Below are positions 1-10,326 of a stretch of DNA of 64,000 nt, piece after piece (position 1 is the stretch's first letter; the number at the start of each line of letters is the position of its first letter). The position numbers and the translations under genes were made by a program. This stretch comes from Anthostomella pinea (lineage: Eukaryota > Ascomycota > Sordariomycetes > Xylariales > Xylariaceae). Below the pieces are notes generated by a model, which had not been told where the DNA came from, made no database searches, and saw only the letters and a list, made by a program, of their open reading frames with translations. The stretch lies in assembly GCA_963556695.1 (NCBI GenBank), contig CAUWAG010000012.1:3596001-3660000 (forward strand). The letters are read 5' to 3'.

Positions 1-164
1 GCTGTTGGTGCAGTTGGGCCGGCAGCACGCGTACATGGTGATGAGCACGGCCTGCTGCTACTGTACCTGCACCTGCGTCGCCGGATGCTGGTGGAGGCCA
101 ATAGAAATCTCGTCGGCTGTACTGACCTGAGAAACGGGGCTGCGACTGCGTCTGGGCCTGTTAA

Positions 165-551
165 GAATCCCCCTCCGAAAATGCTGTTGGAGCACATGAC
201 GTTGAAGCTGGTATTGTCCACTACGACGTCGATGATGATGATGCTACCCTTATTGATGCCCTCGCCGGAGCCCTTATTGTAGCATTTGTAAAAGTCCCTG
301 TAGAAGCCAGTGATGATACCAATGCCGGTACCAATGCCCATCACCTAGTAGCTAACCCCCAAAGCAACCCTATGGTCATTCCCATCTCCCTACTCGGTAG
401 GGCTGGTGAGCTTCTCGATCGTCTTATCGCCATCCTTGGGGAAGAGACCGTCCTGGCATTCGGCAGAGACCCGCGGGAGCAGAGAAGTGGAGCATTGTTC
501 CCAAGTGGCCGACCATCAAGTGCTCCTTCATCTTTGGGACGTCAGCCTTGA
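165..551 (+). pseudogene. anonymous decayed coding fragment
   Basis: There is an open frame of about 128 codons with no ATG at its start and protein-like composition (acidic DVDDDDA stretch, then ELLDRLIAILGEE). A similar but broken stretch occurs near 3.28-3.44 kb, which shares the LDRLIA core. I do not recognise the family. The missing start and the diverged second copy suggest a relic rather than a working gene. No intron signals were convincing. Confidence 0.25.
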
Positions 552-1646
552 CGACCTTGCAGTCCCGTTCAGGGTCCGAGACGACCATAGTCTCTGGGAA
601 TACCTTGGGAACCACTCTGGAACCCACTCTGGAAACCTTGGGCTGGCTGGCTATGGCCAAACCGAGACCAGGGCCAGCACCGGCACGAGGACCAGCACCG
701 GGAAAAAGGCCAGTACCGGGACGAACACATGACACCCCCAGCTGCGCTCGTGAGATCTGTGCAACTGGACCCTCAATTCCAAGGACCCTGCTTCGGGGGA
801 CCTATTATTAAGTCAGTCAAAGGAGATGTTCTGTCTATCCCCAAGCAAGATGCTTCCCCATGGAAGCGTGTACAAGATCACGAGTAGCAGGTTCCGCCGC
901 AGCGCTCCTCGTGGCACTCGAACTTGTCATTTGCGCGAACGAAGCCCTTGACACCCTCTTTCGCGGGTTGGTCGGAAGGTTGGTCTTGCGGGGAGCCATC
1001 TGGCCTGGCCAAAGGGAAGAACTCGTCAGCATATATACGATCTAACGCCATTTAACGACGTGGCCGAGCGGGCTAGGGGACAAGAGGACAGGAAGGGGGC
1101 TAACGAAATCGACCAGAAAAGGCACCAGGAGAGGTGCCAGGGAGGGGAGTCTGACCTTGATGCAATACTCATTGTCCACTGTAGTAGTATGTCGTGCGTT
1201 TGGTGTAGAGCCTGCTGGCGAGATGATTCCAGAGTCACATACATCAGTGTTATGTGACCCCACCAAGTCAGAACCAAGTCTCCCCAGTCTTCCGGACCAA
1301 TATCCATGCTCAGTGGGCCGCCTGGCTGGGAAGACAACAATGGTGCCGCCAATATACTCAGAGCATGGTGACTTCTGATCGCGTTTCCGTTCCCCGGCAC
1401 TCCTAAGGGCACCTGCCATGGCTATGTCGTCAATTTGCCGAGCGCGAGACGCATTGATAGCGGAGTCGTCGCTGCAACGGGGGCTGCAGACTCGTTCCGT
1501 GTCGGTTCCAACTGACTATCGGGTGGGCGTCCTGCACCAGAAACTCTCCTCTTGGGACGTCGCGACCAGTACGGCCCCGGCAGAGACGCCTTAGTCACAG
1601 GGATCATTGCCGTAGGCGACAGTCACCCATTGGCAAAGGCATCTCT
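552..1646. other. no recognisable gene
   Basis: Only short overlapping frames on both strands are present, and none has a recognisable domain. GC content is close to that of the surrounding sequence. I see no repeat with a defined boundary here. Confidence 0.3.
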
Positions 1647-2512
1647 CTACGGGAGAGAGGTTGCGATGGTATCTTCGTCGTCGCTGGATACCACAATCAC
1701 TCGCGAACGCTGGTCGACTGGCCCTGACGCCTTCAATCTTTCCTTTCCAAGGTTACTTCGAAGATAAAACCTCGACGCCACTACATACGCGTACGAAGAG
1801 CTCGTCTCTTTGCCGGTCTGCTCGTCGTCGTTGGCCGCGGCAGCGTCATCCGCTGCTCGGGCTCTTCGTCTCGGTTGTCGTCGCCGTACTTGTTGACGAA
1901 GCCGCTCCGCGTGAAGCCGACGAGGTGCCAGAAGTTCCAGTGCCAGCGTCGCTGGGATCGTACCGGAACCGATGTTGTGCCAAACGACATAACTTGCAGG
2001 GTCAAGGGTCGGTAGACCAGCCGCCCTGTTCGCGATCGACAGCGTCTTCCTCCCCTGCTGAGGATTTCGGTCCACGGAACGGTGCCGGTGGACGTGGGGC
2101 ACTGACATTGCAAGCTGCTGAGCCGCCTGAGCACCCGGAAGAGCTTCTCAGCTTGCAGCCAGATCGTCTTCACGGTCGTCTTTAATACAGTCTCGGATGA
2201 GGCGGCGCTCTTCAGCCGGTACGTCGCCCATTGCACTTGGTACTGTCGCTGGGCCGGTGCAACGGACTCATCTTCATAGTCAACGACTGTACGCCGATGT
2301 CGTGGTGCGAAATCATCGCTACTCCAAGGAAGAGAGTGCTCCCACAGGTGCGCGTCTACCTCTGGGGTCACGATGGACACCCATGATCCCTGGTTCCCGT
2401 GGTCGGAACGGCATGGTAGGCAGGGGTGGGAAAGGGGCCGCTGCTTCTTGCGCCACAATACAGGGCGGAAAATGCCTAGTCGCTCGTCTGAGCGGATGTG
2501 ATCGTACCTCAA
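1647..2512 (-). pseudogene. decayed coding region, unknown family
   Basis: Two minus-strand frames of 243 and 153 codons overlap, and protein-like composition switches between them. A segment reading VDYEDESVAP in one frame appears to continue in a second frame as DVPAEERRLIRDC. A stop follows, then the second frame runs to a C-terminal end rich in serine and aspartate (VVSSDDEDT). This frame switching fits a frameshifted gene relic, though an unresolved multi-exon gene is possible. No domain was recognised. Confidence 0.25.
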
Positions 2513-2927
2513 CTTGCACTACGCCCAGTCTACCTCGGAACTAAGCTCACCGTGGTCACTCGACTCGTACAGCGGACCGTGGACGTGCCCTCTTGCCGTC
2601 GAGAGGGCCAGGACGTTGGCAGCCAAGGTAGGTGCACCGGTGGGTCTCTCTATCTTCTTATCTAAGGGAGCAAGTGCTCCCGCAGGTACGCCATGAAGCT
2701 TCGTGCCAGGTCGGTTTGGTGTAGCTGTATTCCGTAAGGAACCAAGGGCCCTTGTGAAGGTCAGGTGGTGCCAGCAGCAGCCATGACTCCCGTTTGTCCC
2801 TGCTCTTCTTCTTACAACGGCTCCTGACCCGATCTCCATGCGATTGGCACACCTCCTTGGGCTGATCTTGCGGTGGCCGAAGGTGTCACCGCATCAAGGG
2901 GATGTGGGATTTCCTCACGAGAAGTCG

Positions 2928-3031
2928 AAGCGTTGCTGGGTGTCTTGTCTGGTCAGTGATATGTGCTGTATGCTGCAGGACTACGATGGTTCTGATATAT
3001 CACTGACCAGACAAGACACTCAGCAACGCTT
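2928..3031. repeat. 35-bp inverted repeat (hairpin)
   Basis: Arms 2928-2962 and 2997-3031 are reverse complements over 35 bp with one mismatch, separated by a 34-nt loop. Transcribed on either strand, this would form a long stem. There are no TA or TTAA flanks to prove a transposon end. Confidence 0.8.
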
Positions 3032-3279
3032 CAAGAAGGAAGGGGGTGTGCGGGGGTGGGTGCACACATAGGGCATGACGCCCTGCCCATACCAATGTCC
3101 ATCGCCGTTGCTGGCATCCTGATAACAACAGGTTACCAGGCGTTGGCCTGCGGCTCCCTTCTCTAGGCCTACCGCTGTCGTATTGCGGTTTCATGAAGAA
3201 ATCCATCTCGCATGCCCCGCCTAGGCACAGAGATGCGATGTAGGTGGCAAGCCCAGATTCACCGTCGTCATGAGGACTC

Positions 3280-3440
3280 ATAGCCAAGCCCCAAAGCTCA
3301 GGAGCATCTCCAGCTCCTACTCGGGTGGGTTTATGAGTCTCTCGATCGCCTCATCGCCAGGGAAGCAAGAGTTCTGGAAGCTGACAGAGACTCGTGGGGC
3401 GCTCAGACCCCCTCGTAGCAGTATGGGCGGTGAACATGTG
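3280..3440 (+). repeat. diverged second copy of the 340-490 segment
   Basis: Read by eye this stretch aligns with 340-490: CCCAAAGC, then CTACTCGG, then CTCGATCG, TCATCGCC and CAGAGACT in the same order and spacing. Similarity is roughly two thirds to three quarters. It marks an old local duplication inside the decayed 1-5.4 kb region. The frame that is open in the first copy is interrupted here. Confidence 0.4.
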
Positions 3441-4106
3441 CTCGCCCAGCTCAGCCGACTCGGCAAACGATCGGTTGCAGCCATAGTAACTGCACACTGG
3501 CGCAGGTGCTAGATCGCCTGGCGGCGCACATGGTCGGCAAAGCGTTCACCGCCGTCCAGGTGGGGGCACGGGGCCTTGTACGTAGAGTCGGGGTTATGTT
3601 TCTTACAGAGGTGACTTTCCAGGCTCTTCTTGACGTCGTCTATGGCGGTGTGACACAAGCCGGTGGCATCAAGCTTCAGCACGAGTAAAACCCATCTTGA
3701 ATATGTGACCCTCCAGATCAGCGAGGTGCGTCTGCAAGATCCTTTGGCGGTGCTCATGTCCCGCGTCTTTTCTACCCATATAGAACCATGAACCATGTAG
3801 CTCGCGGTCTACAGCTGCCGTCGTAAGAATACCTTGTCGCTATCAATGACTCGGGCAGTTCAGGTAACTACCAAGACCTCCGACTGAAATCCTCGTTCTG
3901 TGTACGTAGGCTTTTCTCCTCGCAAGGCCTTCACTCTCGCCCTCCTAGCACTTGCGTGCCAGTGAGCACCGATAGCTCGTATGCCTAACAATTAATCGGG
4001 GTCAGCGCTGCCGTAAGGATGGCGAGGAACACAGGTCCAAGAGACGCGTCAAACGCGACTCTTAGAAGTATCGAAAGGGCGTGCAACATTCAGCAACATA
4101 CCTTCT

Positions 4107-5355
4107 TCATGATTCGGCCTTGCGCCTTGAGAAGGTAATGTGGCGACGCAACTTGTCGCTAATAAACTTAATCTCGATTTTGCGGCGCTCGCGGTTACCT
4201 CCATCACGCTGCTTCATGCTGACGAACGACTTGATGAGGTCTGCACGGTATATGTTGAAGTGGGCCAAGATGCGGTCAAGCATCGCTGTTTTATGGTCAG
4301 CATATGTTATGAGTGTAGTATAAGACCAAGGTTTACCCACCGGCATCGCCTCGGTTGGCCGCATAATGGACCATGGTCAAGCCAGCTTCATCGCGGATGG
4401 CCATGCAGACAACCGGGGTAGAATCATTCTCCCTTCTCATCGTCGTCATCGTCGTCGGCAGCGATGCTATTGCGTTGACGCTTGATGCCGCGACTCTTAC
4501 CATATCATTCTCATTGCCGTCCGCATTCTAGGCGTATGTTGCGGTTGGCATTCGTTGCCATTCTGGCCCTTCGAAGTCTTCTGCTCCTTCTTGCCCTTGG
4601 ACCTGGGCGCAGACGCTGCTCGCTGGTGATAGTCCAGTACTTGCCCTGGATGCCCTCCAGAAACGAGTCGGGCCCCGGGATGTGGTCTCTGGGGTTGCGG
4701 GCCACGAGAGCTTCGGCTGTTGGCTACTTAGATTCCAGCCCTGGTTGTTGGTGATGATTATTATAGCACCTTTGCCCGTCTGGCTGCCCGTCTGGCTGCC
4801 CGCGGAACATTCTCTTGAACTCCTTGAGTCCTCAGCTCGATGACCTGCTGGAACTGACCTTCGGCACAGCCGTCGCAAAGGAAGTAGACGTGTACGCCCC
4901 TGTCTGGCCTGTTCGCACCGCCGCATGGAAAGCAGTCTCTCCGGCGTTGTCGCGTCGGTTGAGAGGCGCCTCTAACCAAGGCTGTAACTGGGCCTGGGGT
5001 AGCAGGCCTGTTTGCGGTTAATGGGGAAGATGACGACTGAGTAAAGGATGTCCCACCATCTGATTCACCGCCGCCCATGAACATGTCGTTATCAACGTGG
5101 ATGATGCCGCGGACGGGCCTGGCACCCGCGGTGTGGACGTCCTTCTCCTTCTCCTTCTCCTTCAATCGAGTTGACCTGCGCAACCACCGACAATCGTTTG
5201 GAAGCAATCATCAAACCATCTCGGTCGCGTCCTTGGTCGAGGCAAGGGGCGATGTCCGACATGCCGGCAAAGAAACGGACCATGCAGCGTTGGTGCTCAA
5301 GTGAAAGATTGTCAAAGCCAAGACGGAGATTGGTGTGAAGAAGCTCTCGATGCAT
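4107..5355 (-). pseudogene. decayed or unresolved multi-exon gene with a paired-cysteine motif
   Basis: Several minus-strand frames with coding-like composition follow each other in order. The first (5355 to about 5160) contains LEHQRCMVRFFAGMSD and runs into a GEGEGE/KEKEKE tract where the frame changes at a GGAGAA microrepeat. The next (to 4761) has CFPCGG and later FLCDGC, a possible zinc-binding pair of CxxC motifs. After stops and shifts, the last (4364-4107) reads as a helical, basic segment (KTAMLDRILAHFNIYRADL). I do not recognise the family. The frame change inside a microrepeat favours a pseudogene, but introns could explain part of it. Confidence 0.3.
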
Positions 5356-6119
5356 TCAAGTGAGCAGGAGCTGCCGCGTATGCTGTGTCGATGTGGCCAC
5401 CAGGTGTGATCTCTGATCGCTGATAAAGACCAAAGACCACGGTTTGTCCTGGTACATCTGTCAGTCTGGAGTTCGGCTGTACACAGCAACAGACAGGCTT
5501 TGTACTTACTTTGTCGGCCCAACTGCTTATTTCCCGATGGAAAGGATTAGACAGAGGTGCGAATCAGGGGAAGCGTCTAGCATATCAAACGTCAGTTGCG
5601 CTCTCTGTTGAGTTAATGTAAGTTTTGCAGTTGGGTTACCTCCTGTCGCGGCCTTTGACTGTTTTCCAAGAGCCGGATACCTGAGCCAAACCGAGGTTGC
5701 GAACGAAGACGCGGTACCGTATTATTTGTGTAGGAGCGTTCCCAGACCGCCTGTCTAGCGCGGGTGGTTCATCTGAGATGATTGGTTCTATAGTCAGGGC
5801 TAGGGCATATGCACGGACCGCCGTTAGCCGATGGGACTTCCCTTCTCGCGTCCGTTGTACGGGTCACTGTACCTCGCGGTCCTCGTTGCTCTAGCCAGAG
5901 TTGCCTGGTCACAAAACGCGCCCATCTTTTGGAATTTCTTGAATCCGCTTTCCAACATTCTACTCTCAAGGTATGACTCTCCTCTAACTATTTACTTCTG
6001 GTGCTTGATCCTCTTTCATCTTTACACAAACCATCAATGTCTTCACTCACAACAGTCATCCTCTTTGACACGTCTCACCATGAATCGCAAGCCAGCCCAG
6101 GGCGGTTGGACGCTCCGGG
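5356..6119. other. no recognisable gene
   Basis: Only short frames occur and no repeat ends were found. The region lies between the decayed minus-strand gene and the ankyrin fragment. Confidence 0.3.
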
Positions 6120-6303
6120 AGGCTACGCCTACATTCGCGTATTTGATAGAACTTGGCTAATCCCGAAAGGTGCACAAATCAACGCCATAACGAACCAGGG
6201 CGACATGGCTTTGCACCTGGCGGCCAAGCGAGACTGGCACGCAGGCTGCAAGTCAATTGTTCACTGGAGATACGCGGTTTCCAATGGCAGAATCTGCATA
6301 TAA
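6120..6303 (+). pseudogene. ankyrin-repeat gene fragment
   Basis: The frame reads KGAQINAITNQGDMALHLAA, which matches the ankyrin repeat consensus (GAxINAxxxxGxTALHLAA). It is preceded in another frame by AYLIELG, the usual end of the previous repeat, so a frameshift lies near 6155. It stops at 6303 after one repeat. This is a remnant of a larger ankyrin protein gene. Function cannot be inferred. Confidence 0.45.
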
Positions 6304-6745
6304 ATATCTGCCCAATTCTCGAGTACCCTTCACTAGCTTCCATCTCTGACAGAGCTGCGCCACAGTCTCTTCAACATCTCCGCCTCTAGGAATCACCTTC
6401 TCCTTCACAAGGTAAGCGTTCTCCTACCACTTTTCCTCATGCACACTCATTTCCCATTTACTACAAGTTTCATACGCGCTATGCCAGTTCCGTCCGCATT
6501 TTGCGTGTCCGATGTTGGCACATGACATACTGGAAGTTGCACCTCGTCATTGACACTGATCCTTTGCCCAGGTCTAACTCGCCAAAGGCTTGCACACGCA
6601 CCAGCACACAATGAGGCCAGCGCCTACAGGAGACCTAGCACTTCTCCTGCAGCTGCCGCTCTGACACTTCAGCGTCAGACAACCGACCCGGCCGCATGGC
6701 CGATCTGCAGCGACTAACAACGGACTATGACAGAATACTCCTCGC
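6304..6745. other. no recognisable gene
   Basis: Short frames only. Several GTAAGC- and CAG-like splice motifs occur, but no coding exon could be attached to them. Confidence 0.25.
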
Positions 6746-6758
6746 CGTACCTAGAGTT
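6746..6758. repeat. left target-site duplication (13 bp)
   Basis: CGTACCTAGAGTT occurs here and again at 6918-6930, exactly flanking the LINE fragment between them. Confidence 0.9.
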
Positions 6759-6917
6759 TGTTTGTTTGTTTTGTATTTAACGTGGGGGTAGCTCCTCAGT
6801 AGTGCAAACCACGCCTCCCAGAGCCTCTGCATCACAGGGTTGTGGAGGTCTCAAGATAATAAGTACAGTCAGTCCCGCTCACGGGCCCATCCCCGTTGTT
6901 GCGGCGGTATGACCTTA
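6759..6917 (-). mobile_element. 5'-truncated LINE copy (3' end only)
   Basis: About 159 bp are almost identical, in reverse complement, to the 3' end of the full-length LINE at 50045-55648. I count one clear difference, plus a shorter tail. It includes the terminal AAAC-type tail, which lies at the left because the copy is on the minus strand. Perfect 13-bp target duplications flank it. The truncation at the 5' end and the target duplications are what target-primed reverse transcription leaves. Near identity means the family moved recently. Confidence 0.92.
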
Positions 6918-6930
6918 CGTACCTAGAGTT
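6918..6930. repeat. right target-site duplication (13 bp)
   Basis: CGTACCTAGAGTT, identical to 6746-6758. Confidence 0.9.
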
Positions 6931-7036
6931 ATAGTGCCGATAGTAAACGACGAACAGCACAGCAATGCAATTGGCATTCTGCATTTTGTTCCCAAGTAAA
7001 TCCTCTGAAATCCCTCAATGGTCCCCAGTCTGACAC

Positions 7037-7270
7037 TTCAACCATAGTCTCCCGGAGGCGACGTCCGACTCCGTTCTCGAGGCAGCCATTACCAAGGCTT
7101 TCCTTGACTTCGGCTCCGTCTTCGTTATGATCTACCGCGATCCCAAGAACATGAGACCCGAGACGCGGAGCGACTCGGGCAGCTCGTCGCCAAGACGCCT
7201 TCTTCAAGGAAAAGGAAGATTGCTATCCGCCAATCCACAGCCAAAGACGAAAACTCCCATGCATGTATAA
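7037..7270 (+). pseudogene. RRM-like gene fragment
   Basis: The frame reads HSLPEATSDSVLEAAITKAF followed by LDFGSVFVMIYRDPKNM. This resembles the first half of a fungal RNA-recognition motif (beta1 end, helix 1, beta2 'FGxVFVxIxRDxxNM'). After NM the frame loses similarity and stops at 7268. A second frame downstream (from about 7160) and another near 7325 (VTYSLPSGASTTRADR) look coding-like, suggesting that the rest of the gene is scrambled by frameshifts. RRM proteins bind single-stranded RNA, but this fragment is too short to work. Confidence 0.4.
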
Positions 7271-7832
7271 CTCTGCCTCATTGCTCTCACACGACAGACT
7301 TGCTAACTATTTCACCAAGCCATGACCCCACCGTTACCTACAGTCTCCCCAGCGGTGCCAGCACAACCCGAGCCGATCGATAATGTTCCCGCAAACTGTT
7401 GTCACTTTCGTCCCTTCGCGTCCTGCCAGTTCACTGTCAGTTCTACCAGTGGGCGATCTTTATTAGCCAATCTACTGACTATAGTACAGCGAAAGGAGCA
7501 TGCGGATGTCGGCGGAAGGGGGGCATGAGCGTGATGGCACGCCCGCTCTACGGATTTAGAGTCAAGTCAGCGAATGCAAAGCTTTGGCAGGAAAGTTTGA
7601 ACTGTTGTCGGAGTGCGGACCGCACCCCCGCTCTACTCCTTTCTGGACCCAGATCTCCATGGCAGATCCAGCGAAGACAGCTTTGTCTTTAGCCCTCCTT
7701 CGACGCATGTCCCTCTTGGATTATTTCTTGGACTTTCTTTTTGGTACTCTCTCCTGGAGATATCTTTAGGCATTCTTTTTTGGAGGACCTTTTCGTCATC
7801 TTGACTGTGACCATCCCGGCGGTACTGCACCC
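7271..7832 (+). other. possible decayed downstream part of the RRM-like gene, then unassigned sequence
   Basis: An open frame at 7399-7692 (HCQFYQWAIFISQ) has plausible protein composition but no family I can name. The stretch 7640-7832 runs directly into the reverse-transcriptase homology of the next LINE without any of the LINE sequence expected upstream. Confidence 0.2.
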
Positions 7833-9611
7833 TCCCTCTGCCGCCCAACACGGGGGCGCGCTGCCTAAACGGTCATGCATGGACCTCGTTCTGTCCTTCG
7901 CCCACGAGGTTGAAGCGGCACTTGCTAAGGGACTCAAGGTCTCTCTCGCCACAGTTGACGTACAGGGTGCATTTGACGCGCTTTTAGTGCGCCGGCTGCT
8001 GGAACGCATGCGGAAGCAAGGCTGGCCCCTAGCCTGCCTAGAGCTGATTAAATCCTTTCTGGAAAAGCGGAAGGCCAAAGTCCGGCTTGAACGTGTCTCC
8101 ACGGACTTCAAGGACATCAAGTGCGGCACCCCCCAGGGCTCTCTGTGGTCCCCAGTCCTCTATATGCTGTACCTGGCAGAGCTCTTGCTACAAGACCCGG
8201 AGCTCCGTTTCGGGTACGCCGACGATCTCGCCCTCTACAGGGTATCAAAGTCACTGCAACAGAATGCTGAGATGCTAGCAGATGACCTCAAGCAGGTCAT
8301 GCAGTGGGGAGACAAGAACAAGGTCTTCTTTACTCCTGAGAAATGCAAGCTGGTTCATATCACCAGAAGCCGAGACATCTCTAACCCCTCTGTGGTGATA
8401 GGTGACCATCTCATTATCGACCCTGTCCAAGAACCCGAGGATAGCGGGAAGGAGCCAGCACTACGCTGGCTGGGGGTTTGGATTAATCAGAAATTCACCT
8501 TCAAGCGACATATTCAGGAACGTGCTGGCAAAACCATGCAGCTATCCCGACATATACGAAACCTAACCAACACCAAGTACAGGCCCCCGGCGTCCGGATT
8601 ACGGAAGACTGTGATCACCTGCATCCCCACGGCGCTATACGGGTCAGAAGTCTATTACAGCGGACAGAAGAAGCCGCCACGCAACCAATCACAGGCAGGC
8701 AAGCCTGAAAATAGCGCTGGTATAGGATGGCATATCAATACCCTGCAGAGATCCATCACAATGGCGGCACGGGCGGCACTGCCGTGCTGGCGGACCATAC
8801 CGAATAACGTCATTTTCAGGGACGCTGGCCTCCCTATAGCAGAGGCGGCGCTTAATGCAGCGCTATGGCGGTTTGCTTTCAGGCTATATATTGTAGACAA
8901 GAAGCATCACTTTATTAAATGAATCCAATTGCCGGCGATTATACAGGGCCGTGGTACAGGCGGCTTTCAGTGCCCTAAAACAAAATTACAGCTAATAGTT
9001 CGCCTGCTATCCCCTATACAGTGGCCCTTACTGGTACCACCGCGCTTCACGCCTGGCTGCAGGATCGATCCAATCAGAGGTATTGACAAGGAGCAGGCTG
9101 TCAAGGACTTCAATACCTGGTTTGAGGCTTTGCCACTACATGACGTGGTGATCTTCTCAGACGGCTCAAAGGAACGGATGCACGTCAAATACGGCTATGC
9201 GATCTATCAGGGCGGGCGCCTGCTCGCCACTGGCAAGGGTCGTCTAGACCCGTGTTCTATCGTGTTTAATGCAGAAGTGCTCGGAGCCTGGAAGGGACTT
9301 CAGCACGTGGTCAAGTCACCCCCAGAACTTAGTCAGCGCCGGATCTGGGTATGCGTGGACAACACAGGAGCGATCTGGGGACTCCGCAGCAATGCCGCGG
9401 TGTCCTGCCAGTGGGCTACCTAAAGTTCCATGCTAAGGCTGAAGTCCGTAATATTAACGTCAAGTGGTGCCCGGGGCACTGCACCATTAAGGGCAATGAA
9501 CTGGCAGACAAGCTGGCTAAGGCCGGCTCTAAGCTCTCTTATGTCGACTCCGATTGTACGCCGACGGCGTGCAGCATCAAAGCAGAGGCAAGACTAAAGC
9601 TCGAAGTCTAG
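7833..9611 (+). pseudogene. LINE ORF2 fragment (RT-RNase H)
   Basis: The RT core is well kept: VDVQGAFDALL (motif A), CGTPQGS (motif B), YADDLALYR (catalytic motif C) and RWLGVW. One in-frame TGA at 8920-8922 separates it from the RNase H part, which is in the same frame (IFSDGSKE, then VDNTGAIWGL). A frameshift near 9410 moves the last RNase H segment (WCPGHCTIKGNELADKLAKA) to another frame, ending at 9611. Family proteins exceed 1000 residues, so this is a C-terminal remnant. A cysteine/histidine cluster (CSCGRSKTPTHFIHC) is readable beyond, near 9810-9860. Confidence 0.85.
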
Positions 9612-10155
9612 CGCGACATGTGGTGGATCAAGGCCCAGACCAAGCTGACCGCTACAAGTACTGGGACCTGAAATATAAACTGCGCTATCACGAGGAACTG
9701 TAGGTACTTAATATGCTGTTATTACACTGCTTCCTTGCTATCTGCTCAGGGCATGGCGACTTCTCTTGATATCATGTCAAGTTCAAATATCAGGACGCCG
9801 TCCTTGACTGTTCGTGCGGCCGGAGCAAGACTCCGACGCACTTCATCCACTGTCGGAAGACTCTGGCACGGTACATGGTCTGGCCAAGGTGTCAGAAGGC
9901 GAACCATATGGGGGGGTAAAAATGTATGTTGTTCTGCAGAGGGCTACAATACTAATCAGGCCTGGGGGCCATGTATATGTACATGAATGGTTCCTTTGTT
10001 CCCAGGATGTGCTTCCTGACACAAGGGCCCCGGCATCCCGGCCGGAGCTCGGAGCCAGGCTCGAGTATCTAGACGAACTCATGACTTTCCCACAGGAGTA
10101 CATAGACCTACTCATGGCTACTGAATTCTATGACAGTATCTGCCCTCTTCGCTAA
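7833..10155 (+). mobile_element. LINE relic A (Tad-like; reverse transcriptase and RNase H)
   Basis: Homology begins abruptly inside the reverse transcriptase (GALPKRS motif), so the ORF1, endonuclease and N-terminal RT parts are missing. RT, thumb-like region, RNase H and a cysteine-rich C-terminal zinc-finger-like part follow in the usual Tad-clade order. The 3' boundary with the oppositely oriented LINE B is not resolved: coding-like sequence ends near 10155. No target duplication was found. Confidence 0.8.
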
Positions 10156-10326
10156 GGACATACTCACCCTTTCCTTCTATTATGGTGTCTGGGGGCTCTA
10201 TCTTTCTATCTTTCTTTTTTAATGTCTTACAAGGCGCGTAAGAATTATTGCGATATGCCGTAGCACCTATTATAAGCTCTAAGAGCACTGAACCTGGCGA
10301 GTAAAGAGATGTGGTAACAGGCGCAG
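10156..10326. other. tail-to-tail 3' regions of LINE A and LINE B
   Basis: The two LINEs face each other here. No poly-A or microsatellite tail was clear, so their exact ends cannot be set. Confidence 0.4.

Noticed and set aside
7741..8922. 393-codon ORF as an intact gene
   Set aside because: Only residues after about 30 match LINE reverse transcriptase. The start lies in unrelated sequence, and the real protein continues past the TGA, so it is a relic.
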